Shown: in pieces, positions 1-6,023 of the stretch | How the letters are laid out: each line of letters starts with the position of its first letter | Numbering within the stretch: position 1 is the stretch's first letter | Assembly (NCBI GenBank): GCA_910578395.1 | Contig: CAJTPZ010000002.1 | Location: 258,642 to 288,399, forward strand | DNA from: an uncultured Muribaculaceae bacterium | Lineage (GTDB): Bacteria; Bacteroidota; Bacteroidia; Bacteroidales; Muribaculaceae | Direction: 5' to 3' | Length of the DNA stretch: 29,758 nucleotides | Position numbers and translations under genes: made by a program | Notes under the pieces: generated by a model | What the model was told of the DNA's origin: nothing | Database searches by the model: none | What the model saw: the letters and a program-made list of their open reading frames with translations, nothing else

Positions 1-418
1 CAGGCTTCTGTCGGACAGTAACGTGCATAGTTGTAAGTAATTCACGTGAGAATAAATGCTGTCGGTTGTAGTGGTGAGGTGGATTGTGTCGCTGCGCTGC
101 AGCTTTGCGAGAGTTTGCGGCATCACCAGGTTCGCTTCGCTCACCCGGTGCTGAATGAGTTTCGCCGCTCTGCGGCTCCCTTATATGAGCGTTGCAGAGC
201 GGCGAAAAATATGTGGCACCGTGCGATCGAAGTGAGTGCGGTGTAGGGTTGCAAAAGAAATCAAGCAGTTGAGCTGTTATACAACATCATACAAACGTAA
301 GTCAGTGTAACATGTAGCTTTAAACCATGCCTTATTGCGCTTTTGCCGATGGCAAATGATGAGGGATGCACTATTTTTAGATGCACTCCAATTGTCATGT
401 GCGCTGGTATCTGCCGGA
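1..418. other. Gene-poor left edge
   Basis: I see no convincing gene here. The open frame at 46-246 runs through a large inverted repeat, has no recognisable family and is probably not coding. The stretch holds the long hairpin at 161-207, a weaker imperfect hairpin just before it (CACC 124-127 with GGTG 147-150), a 6-bp hairpin TTTGCC-GAT-GGCAAA at 342-356 and a direct repeat GATGCACT at 365-372 and 380-387. The 342-356 hairpin lies just past the stop codon of the minus-strand lipoprotein gene but has no T tract in that direction, so it is a poor terminator. Confidence 0.6.
161..206. repeat. Long perfect inverted repeat, possible dispersed palindromic element
   Basis: Positions 160-173 (TTTCGCCGCTCTGC) are the exact reverse complement of 194-207, giving a 14-bp perfect stem around a 20-nt loop. 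The loop itself contains a smaller stem, GCTC 175-178 with GAGC 187-190. No T tract follows on either strand, so it does not look like a normal intrinsic terminator. Its compact nested form at the edge of a gene-free stretch suggests a REP-like or small mobile palindromic unit. That is inference; no second copy was seen in this window. Confidence 0.55.
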
Positions 419-1453
419 TTACTTCAGGACTTCGGCTATGATGGCCTTGAGCTCATCGCCGTGGCGGTCGCGGCTTACGATGATGCCGTCAGGACCAACA
501 AGTATGACAGAGGGTACTCCCATTATTCCGTATAGGTCAGTGGGGATATTTTGCGCATCGATCATTACAGGCCAGCTGATGCCAAGTTCTTCGATAGCCT
601 TCGCTGTGTCCTCAGGTTTATCCAATACGGCTACACCTATCACATCGAGACCTTTCGGACCGTATTGATCGAGGATCTCTTTTATAAGCGGCATCTCGCG
701 GCGGCATGGTCCGCACCAGCTCGCCCAGAAATCTATAAGCGTGTAGCGGCCGGGTTTCATAAGGCTGCTGAGAGAGACAGACTTTATGGTGAAGTCTTTG
801 TACGGTTTTCCCTCCACCGTCTCAGCGGCGTTCTTTTTAAGGATGTATTGTTTTGTGATTTCGTTATAGGTTTTCAGTATTGGGTGTCTTTCTAAAGAGT
901 CTTCGAGTGCTTCGATAGAAAGGTCATATACTCTGCTTATGAACAGACTTGCTCCTATGGTGTTGTCGATATTGGCTTGCATGAGGCTGTCGGTCCATGT
1001 TTTATACTCATTGAATACTTCCTGCATTGTCTGTTGGGCATTATCTGAGTTTCGATCAATAGCTTCGACGCGGGCATTACGCTGTTTCCGTGCATCTATC
1101 CATTCTGCGAGTATGGCGTTGAGTGGTGTGCCGGTCGCCAAGCCGATGGTGGCGCCTTCCTCAACTGTGACTTGAATGTCGCCGGGTTCGATTATGGCTT
1201 CTGCAAAAGGATTTTCGCCACCAAGCGGAACGAGTTGAACGAGCATCGGCACTGTGATTGTGTCCCGGAAGATGGCTTTACCATTGTTTACTGTGGCTTG
1301 GCCGATAGTGTCGAGCTTGTTGCGTGAAATCATAATGATTTCCTTGCCGTTGTATTCATCTCCTGCATCGACGGTGAGGTTGTAACTGCCTGTCGGGTTG
1401 CAAGATGACAAGAGAGTGACAGTGATAGCTAAAAGAGCATGTCTGATATTCAT
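419..1453 (-). CDS. TlpA-family thioredoxin-like lipoprotein (DUF4369 type)
   Basis: Predicted periplasm-facing thiol-disulfide lipoprotein of 344 aa. The N terminus MNIRHALLAITVTLLSSC is a lipoprotein signal with the lipobox cysteine at about residue 18. Residues of about 20-110 resemble the DUF4369 beta domain common in Bacteroidota. A middle helical part follows. The C-terminal 130 residues form an AhpC/TSA-Redoxin fold with the active site WCGPC at 246-250 and the cis-proline loop GVPS near 312. Both redox cysteines are intact, so it should reduce or oxidise partner disulfides; the partner is unknown. It is divergent from the outer-membrane barrel gene, and an ECF-type promoter lies 29 nt upstream of the ATG, which ties it to the sigma factor at 4580-5143. 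Function as a generic TlpA protein is secure; the substrate is not known. Confidence 0.9.
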   Translation of the reverse strand: MNIRHALLAITVTLLSSCNPTGSYNLTVDAGDEYNGKEIIMISRNKLDTIGQATVNNGKAIFRDTITVPMLVQLVPLGGENPFAEAIIEPGDIQVTVEEGATIGLATGTPLNAILAEWIDARKQRNARVEAIDRNSDNAQQTMQEVFNEYKTWTDSLMQANIDNTIGASLFISRVYDLSIEALEDSLERHPILKTYNEITKQYILKKNAAETVEGKPYKDFTIKSVSLSSLMKPGRYTLIDFWASWCGPCRREMPLIKEILDQYGPKGLDVIGVAVLDKPEDTAKAIEELGISWPVMIDAQNIPTDLYGIMGVPSVILVGPDGIIVSRDRHGDELKAIIAEVLK

Positions 1454-1481
1454 TTTTTTGAATTTAGGGTTATACTGTTTT

Positions 1482-1509
1482 TTAGACGCTTAGAATGGAT
1501 AATGGTTAC
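1482..1509 (-). promoter_or_regulatory. ECF-sigma type promoter of the TlpA lipoprotein gene
   Basis: On the minus strand GTAACC (1504-1509) and GCGTCTAA (1482-1489) are separated by 14 nt. The same boxes with the same spacing precede the ECF sigma gene and the membrane protein gene at 5328. The layout resembles sigma-E promoters (GAAC-type -35, TCTAA-type -10). Transcription would begin near 1475, leaving a leader of roughly 22 nt. Assignment to the nearby sigma factor is inferred from the shared motif. Confidence 0.75.
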
Positions 1510-1546
1510 AGATTTATGTGAAAATCTTTTTTGATAAGCCAATCAT

Positions 1547-1573
1547 GTAACTTTTGAATAAGTGTGCGTCTAA
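1547..1573 (+). promoter_or_regulatory. ECF-sigma type promoter of the outer-membrane barrel gene
   Basis: GTAAC (1547-1551) and GCGTCTAA (1566-1573) are separated by 14 nt; measured the same way, the other three sites have 15. The -35 has T instead of C at its sixth base. It may therefore be a weaker member of the set. It lies back to back with the lipoprotein promoter, with the two -35 boxes 37 bp apart. It also rules out the in-frame ATG at 1554 as start codon, because that codon is upstream of the -10 box. Confidence 0.65.
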
Positions 1574-1640
1574 AACAGATGTGAGTCTAATATGGCAGTC
1601 AATGGGACTCATAAGTTTCAAAATCAGATGTAAATATATT

Positions 1641-4082
1641 ATGCGATATTATTCAGGAGTGTTGTTGACACTGCTTTTTCTTTCTTTTTCAGTGCTTGGC
1701 ATTGCAGCACGCAATCATATTGTAAAAGGTGTCGTTATTGACTGTGACGGCGAGCCTGAAGTGTATGCTACTATAAGAATCTTTGCCGAGACGGATTCTG
1801 TTAAGCCATCTGTAATGGGGGTGACTGATGTATGCGGTGCTTTCACATGCAGTGTCGACAGTGCAGGCACTTATAGACTTACGGTTGTTTCGGTAGGAAA
1901 GCATCCGGCTGTTAGAAAATTCGAGGTAAGCAACCAAAATACAGTTGTACCATTGGATACAATTGTTACGGAAATCAATGAGAATCTGTTGGGTGAGGTT
2001 GTGGTTGAGGCGGCAAAACCGCTTGTCGCGGTAGAAATAGACCGTATAAGTTATGATGTGGCCAATGACATGGAATCCTCAACGGCTATGGTGAGCGGTA
2101 TACTCCGGAAGGTGCCTCTGGTGAGTGTCGATGCCGATGGCACTATTAAGGTCAATGGTTCGACAAGTTTCAAGGTCTATAAAAACGGTCGTCCAAACAA
2201 CACTTTCAGCAATAATTCCAAGGAAATATTCAAGGCATTGCCAGCTTCTATGATACAGAAGATCGAAGTTATAACCGATCCCGGAGCACGCGAGGATGCC
2301 GAGGGAACTATGGCTATCCTTAATATTGTCACTGTAAAGAATGTTGTTGCAAAAGGCCTGACGGGAAATGTGGAACTGACTTTCAATACAAGAACTACGA
2401 ATATACCCACTCCTCATCTGTGGCTTTCAGGACAATACGGCAGACTGTCGATGTCGGTATACGGAGGAGGAAGCCTGAGTGCCGACGGCAGTAACAAAAG
2501 TCGGTCGGAATCGGAGACAAATTACCTGCAGACTGGCAACCGGCTTGTTTCGGAGAACTACTCCACCGGTAAAAGCCAATTGGGTTTCTGGGGATTTGAA
2601 AGCAGCTTTGACATTGACAGGCATAATCTTGTCACGGTTGAATTCGGAGGTTTTCTTTCGTCAGGTGAAACGAAGTCTGCTGCATCTACAAATATGTATG
2701 ATGCTACTGGCAATCGGATTTACAGCTATAATTCAGTAGGATGCAATAGTCCTTTAAGAACGAGCGATTTCAACGGCAGCATAAATTATCAGCATTCTAC
2801 CGGCCGCGATGGGGAGACTTTGATTTTATCATATCGTGTTGCGGGAAACAAAAGCAAGTCAATCTCGCAGACTGATTATGTCGATGCTGAGAATCTGCCG
2901 ATGGAATACACAGGCATCGATGCCGACAGCCGGGAGCGTGGCATGGAGCATACAATGCAGATTGACTGGAGCAGGCCTATCAATGATTATCAGCATCTTG
3001 ATATGGGAGGAAAATACATATACCGAGAAAATCGAAGTACCGTGACACGGGACTATGTGGAATTTCGGACCGATTTCTCTGATTTCAGACATCTCACGCA
3101 AATCGCCGCTCTTTTTGCCGACTACAGGATTAAGTTCGGCAAGTTTGGTGCCCGTGGCGGAATAAGGTATGAGTACTCTCGTCTATCCGCAAAATTTCCT
3201 GACGGCAGCAATGATCCGTTTGCTACAGATCTGAGTGATCTTGTGCCGAATGTGTCTTTGATGTTCGCTGCCAACCAGCGCAATTCGTTCAAGATATCGT
3301 TCGGATCCCGCATACAGCGTCCGGGTATCTATTATCTTAATCCGGTAGTGAACACCTTGCCAAATTCTACATCGGAGGGTAATCCGGAACTTAAGAGTGT
3401 GCGACGGAATTCACTTTCATTAAACTATAGTCTTATGGCCGCAAAGGTGTCGGTTAGCATCGATGCAAACTATAGTTTTGTCAATAATGAAATAATAAGT
3501 GTGGAAAGGACTGTAGGTGATCATGTGTATTCGGGTTATGACAATATCGGTCGCCGGCGTACTCTGAATATTGCTTCATATCTGAGTTGGCGCCCGTGGT
3601 CCAAGACAACATTTGTACTCAGCACCAGTGCTTATCATGCGAGCATAAGAAATCCGTCGGTTGGTGAAAGTGTATCGGGATGGGGATATTCGGTTTTCGG
3701 CAGTGTAAGCCAGATGCTTCCCTGGAAAGTGAAGTTCATGGCGGCGGCCGGGTGGAAGGAAAAGGCTCCGGAACTTTATTCGCGCAGAATCCCTTATGGT
3801 CTGTCTAATGTTATGTTCGGCCTGAGACTCGGACGAAGTTTTCTCAAAGAGGACAGGCTTAATGTTGGTATCGAGATTGTCAATCCGGTGCATACGCGCC
3901 ATCCGGGATATATTACCGAGTCGTGGAACGCAGGTATGACTTCTCGCACGCGCAGCTACGATTACTGCATGACGATGGTGGGTGTGGCAGTGAACTATCG
4001 TTTCGGCAGCTTTAAGGCGTCGGTCAGGAAAGTCAACAAGGGTATTTACAACGATGATGTGGTCAGTGGATCATCTGAATGA
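1641..4082 (+). CDS. Outer-membrane beta-barrel protein, TonB-dependent receptor-like
   Basis: Predicted 813-aa outer-membrane protein. I start it at ATG 1641 because that gives a clean signal peptide (MRYYSGVLLTLLFLSFSVLG) and because earlier in-frame ATGs sit at or before the promoter. After the signal comes a carboxypeptidase-regulatory-like Ig domain (about residues 25-105), then a plug-like domain with the segments LRKVPLVSVDADG and IQKIEVITDPGAREDAEG, and a long C-terminal region of alternating aromatic strands typical of the OMP_b-brl_3 barrel. No SusD partner is adjacent, so it is not an ordinary SusCD glycan system. Its ECF promoter places it with the sigma factor and thioredoxin lipoprotein; an envelope maintenance role or unknown ligand uptake are both possible. 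Ligand cannot be told from sequence. Confidence 0.88.
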   Translation: MRYYSGVLLTLLFLSFSVLGIAARNHIVKGVVIDCDGEPEVYATIRIFAETDSVKPSVMGVTDVCGAFTCSVDSAGTYRLTVVSVGKHPAVRKFEVSNQNTVVPLDTIVTEINENLLGEVVVEAAKPLVAVEIDRISYDVANDMESSTAMVSGILRKVPLVSVDADGTIKVNGSTSFKVYKNGRPNNTFSNNSKEIFKALPASMIQKIEVITDPGAREDAEGTMAILNIVTVKNVVAKGLTGNVELTFNTRTTNIPTPHLWLSGQYGRLSMSVYGGGSLSADGSNKSRSESETNYLQTGNRLVSENYSTGKSQLGFWGFESSFDIDRHNLVTVEFGGFLSSGETKSAASTNMYDATGNRIYSYNSVGCNSPLRTSDFNGSINYQHSTGRDGETLILSYRVAGNKSKSISQTDYVDAENLPMEYTGIDADSRERGMEHTMQIDWSRPINDYQHLDMGGKYIYRENRSTVTRDYVEFRTDFSDFRHLTQIAALFADYRIKFGKFGARGGIRYEYSRLSAKFPDGSNDPFATDLSDLVPNVSLMFAANQRNSFKISFGSRIQRPGIYYLNPVVNTLPNSTSEGNPELKSVRRNSLSLNYSLMAAKVSVSIDANYSFVNNEIISVERTVGDHVYSGYDNIGRRRTLNIASYLSWRPWSKTTFVLSTSAYHASIRNPSVGESVSGWGYSVFGSVSQMLPWKVKFMAAAGWKEKAPELYSRRIPYGLSNVMFGLRLGRSFLKEDRLNVGIEIVNPVHTRHPGYITESWNAGMTSRTRSYDYCMTMVGVAVNYRFGSFKASVRKVNKGIYNDDVVSGSSE

Positions 4083-4085
4083 TAT

Positions 4086-4126
4086 AATGCCAGTGGCCGA
4101 TGCTTTCATGCACGGCCACTGGCATT
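4086..4126 (+). terminator. Hairpin after the outer-membrane barrel gene
   Basis: AATGCCAGTGGCC (4086-4098) pairs perfectly with 4114-4126, with one further G:C pair inside. It starts 3 nt after the stop codon. There is no T tract directly behind it, so it probably acts with the longer hairpin that follows, or protects the 3' end of the mRNA. Confidence 0.6.
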
Positions 4127-4131
4127 AAATA

Positions 4132-4182
4132 TCAATAACAACAACGGGATTGCCATTTTGGCAATCCCGCTGTTGTTATTGA
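4132..4182. terminator. Long bidirectional hairpin between convergent genes
   Basis: Positions 4132-4154 pair with 4160-4182 in 22 of 23 positions around a 5-nt loop; the only mismatch is 4144/4170. The inner core is CGGGATTGCC / GGCAATCCCG. It lies between the outer-membrane barrel gene (+) and the membrane protein gene at 4195-4599 (-), so it can end transcripts from both sides. The distal arms are A/T-rich and may supply the T-rich 3' tail. Confidence 0.75.
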
Positions 4183-4194
4183 ATTCAGTTGTGA

Positions 4195-4599
4195 TCAGGA
4201 ATGGTGTGTGGCATAGTGTCGCCGCACCAGGTGATCGAGAGAGAGGAGAATGGCTGATGCTATAATTAGCATTATGGTGATCGGCGAGGAAATTATGTTT
4301 TCGACAACCGAAATTGAGTCGCTGATGGTGGTTGTGATTGATGTCAATTCTGTGACGGGAACCGACATGGCGAATTTTATACCGAACATCTTGAACAATG
4401 CAGCTGCAACCGCAATCATCAGCAAAGCTACAATTGAAATTGTTATTATGCCACGGATGTAGGCCCGACGCTCAGCCTTGCGGTTTATTTCGAGCATTGT
4501 GTCGGCAATGAAATTGACCGGCAGTGGAAATCGTGCGTTGTAACGCAGGAGAGCCTGTCTTATGTCGTCGTGAGAGGATTTACTGTTGTCTGATTCCAT
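4195..4599 (-). CDS. Two-helix membrane protein, candidate anti-sigma factor
   Basis: A 134-aa protein translated from the same message as the ECF sigma factor; its ATG lies inside the sigma gene and the two frames overlap by 20 nt, which suggests translational coupling. An N-terminal hydrophilic part of about 48 residues (with FPLPVNFIADTMLEINRKAE) is followed by a membrane helix near residues 49-73, a loop of about 30 Ser/Thr-rich residues, and a second helix near 104-122. Small cytosol-plus-membrane proteins directly after ECF sigma genes are usually anti-sigma factors. However, I see no zinc-binding HxxxCxxC motif and I do not recognise the family with certainty. The anti-sigma role is inferred from position and topology. 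Confidence 0.75.
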   Translation of the reverse strand: MESDNSKSSHDDIRQALLRYNARFPLPVNFIADTMLEINRKAERRAYIRGIITISIVALLMIAVAAALFKMFGIKFAMSVPVTELTSITTTISDSISVVENIISSPITIMLIIASAILLSLDHLVRRHYATHHS

Positions 4600-5143
4600 C
4601 GGAGATGATTTTATGGAGTTTCTTACGTATGCGAAACAGACGAGTCTTGGCGTTTGTTTCTGAGAGAGACATAATAAATGCTATTTCGGAGAGCGACTTA
4701 CCGTCGAGATAGAAGAGAGTGATGAGTGTACGCTCATCGGGGGAGAGCTTGTCGAGAGCTTCATAGAGACGGTCTACCGAAAGGAAACCGTCTTCATCAT
4801 CTACCTCGTCGGGAGTGTTGTCGGCGACGCCGGTCCAGAATTTTTCGTCGTTTATGGCCGACTCCGGCGAGTCGGGTCTGCGCAATGACGATATGACCAT
4901 GTTGTAGCTGATTCGGAAAAGCCATGTAGAAAATGAAGAGCTGCCTTTGAATGATGAAAGCGAGCTGAACACTTTTATGAATATTTCCTGTGTCATGTCC
5001 CCTGCGTCGGGGCCGTCGCCGATCATACCAGCAACAAGGGCAAAGACACGCTGCGCATATCTCTCCATTATTGTAGCGAATGCGCGGGTGTCGCCCGCGA
5101 GCACTTTGTCGATTACTGTCTGATCGGATACATTGGTTGTCAT
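4580..5143 (-). CDS. ECF (sigma-70 family) RNA polymerase sigma factor
   Basis: A 187-aa extracytoplasmic-function sigma factor. Region 2 covers about residues 10-80 (AFATIMERYAQRVF, DAGDMTQEIFIKVF, STWLFRISYNMVISSLRR) and region 4 about 120-180 (LSPDERTLITLFYLDGKSLS, then TNAKTRLFRIRKKL). The domains are joined by an acidic linker, as usual for the family. I use ATG 5143; the alternative at 5167 lies upstream of the -10 box of the gene's own promoter and cannot be on that transcript. The promoter matches those of the lipoprotein, the barrel protein and the gene at 5328, implying autoregulation. The overlapping downstream membrane protein is a likely regulator. The inducing signal is not evident, but the targets point to envelope or redox stress. 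Confidence 0.93.
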   Translation of the reverse strand: MTTNVSDQTVIDKVLAGDTRAFATIMERYAQRVFALVAGMIGDGPDAGDMTQEIFIKVFSSLSSFKGSSSFSTWLFRISYNMVISSLRRPDSPESAINDEKFWTGVADNTPDEVDDEDGFLSVDRLYEALDKLSPDERTLITLFYLDGKSLSEIAFIMSLSETNAKTRLFRIRKKLHKIISDGIRQQ

Positions 5144-5151
5144 TGCTCTTT

Positions 5152-5179
5152 TTTGACGCAAATACACTTGAAAGGTTAC
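5152..5179 (-). promoter_or_regulatory. ECF-sigma type promoter of the sigma gene (autoregulatory)
   Basis: On the minus strand GTAACC (5174-5179) and GCGTCAAA (5152-5159) are separated by 14 nt. This is the same pattern as at the lipoprotein and the gene at 5328, with A for T in the -10 box. The -10 box ends only 8 nt before the ATG at 5143, so the transcript would be nearly leaderless. Confidence 0.75.
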
Positions 5180-5212
5180 AGATATTTGTGAAATTTTTTT
5201 TCAAAAAAAGCT

Positions 5213-5240
5213 GTAACCTTTAACGGCGGGTTGCGTCTAA
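5213..5240 (+). promoter_or_regulatory. ECF-sigma type promoter of the gene at 5328
   Basis: GTAACC (5213-5218), a 14-nt spacer and GCGTCTAA (5233-5240), identical in both boxes and spacing to the lipoprotein promoter. It is back to back with the sigma promoter, with the -35 boxes 33 bp apart. The predicted start near 5247 gives a leader of about 80 nt. Confidence 0.75.
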
Positions 5241-5327
5241 AGGGTTGAACGGGTCGGAAAACGACTGCCTGAAGACCTGTTTACCGAGTCTGCAAATTAC
5301 AAATTAATATCTAAAAGTCTATAAATT

Positions 5328-5738
5328 ATGATGGATTTTATTACAATTCCCGCTGTGCTTACCGTGATCGGTTTTTTTGTCTACAAGCTTTTCGAGCTTT
5401 TTGTGTGTAAAAAGGAACGCTTATATATGATCGAGAATGCCAAAGATTGGAAAAACGATGGAAAGGATCTGCCTTATCTTACCAGATTCGGCCTCAACCC
5501 GTCATTCTCGGCATTGAAGTGGGGCACTTTCTTTCTTGGAATCGGTTTAGGCCTTATTGTCGCTTATTTCATCTGTCTGAATACAATGACACTCAGGCAG
5601 ATTGCCGAATGGGAGTACCGCCAGTTTGTGGGGGTCGTCTATGGAGGATGCACATTGCTGTTCGGAGGTCTTGGTCTTATAATCTCATTTATCATTGAGG
5701 TGAAAATGAAGATCGCGAAAAAAGAAAACGATAACTGA
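5328..5738 (+). CDS. Small three-helix membrane protein (DUF6249-like)
   Basis: A 136-aa protein starting with tandem ATG codons at 5328 and 5331. I see hydrophobic segments near residues 5-26, 64-85 and 102-124. Between the first and second lies a charged cytosolic stretch (CKKERLYMIENAKDW), and the C terminus is basic. It resembles the DUF6249 proteins often found beside ECF sigma genes in Bacteroidota, although I assign that family from memory with moderate certainty. No catalytic motif is visible. It is divergent from the sigma gene, carries the same promoter motif and is followed by its own terminator, so it is probably a target or a feedback component of the sigma factor. Confidence 0.8.
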   Translation: MMDFITIPAVLTVIGFFVYKLFELFVCKKERLYMIENAKDWKNDGKDLPYLTRFGLNPSFSALKWGTFFLGIGLGLIVAYFICLNTMTLRQIAEWEYRQFVGVVYGGCTLLFGGLGLIISFIIEVKMKIAKKENDN

Positions 5739-5764
5739 TAAGTTTTAATAACATTGCCTTCGGC

Positions 5765-5799
5765 GCCGTGTCCACATGACAGTGGGCGCGGCTTTTTTT
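5765..5799 (+). terminator. Intrinsic terminator of the DUF6249-like gene
   Basis: GCCGTGTCCAC (5765-5775) pairs with GTGGGCGCGGC (5782-5792), an 11-bp stem with two G:T pairs, followed by seven T (5793-5799). It lies 27 nt after the stop codon. Confidence 0.85.
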
Positions 5800-5873
5800 C
5801 GCGTGTGGTAGGTGTCGTGCGTCTCTGCTTTCCGGGCATTAGCGGATGGTGTAGAAACTTTTGGGGCTGATAT

Positions 5874-5904
5874 TTTGTAGGTTGTGGGAAAAGGAATAAA
5901 TTTG
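5874..5904 (+). promoter_or_regulatory. Bacteroidales housekeeping promoter of korAB
   Basis: TTTG (5874-5877), a 19-nt spacer and TAAATTTG (5897-5904) match the Bacteroides consensus TTTG-N19-21-TAnnTTTG. The leader to the korA start would be about 110 nt. It contains a short inverted repeat (GACTGC 5912-5917 and GCAGTC 5952-5957) of unclear use. The rest of the 5739-6023 gap holds only the preceding terminator. Confidence 0.7.
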
Positions 5905-6023
5905 TGTGTTTGACTGCGGGATTTTTTAATTTCCTGCTGGACTACCATAGGGCAGTCGCTCATATTTCCGGGCTGCAGACCATGAATAAACCATTAAGAA
6001 AAATATAACATTTCTCAAAAGTG

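Noticed and set aside
46..246. 66-aa open frame at the left edge
   Set aside because: It runs through a 14-bp perfect palindrome and shows no recognisable family, signal or promoter; more likely a repeat element than a gene.
1554..1640. Upstream start for the outer-membrane barrel protein
   Set aside because: ATG 1554 precedes the -10 box at 1566-1573, and the extra residues spoil the signal peptide; ATG 1641 gives a clean one.
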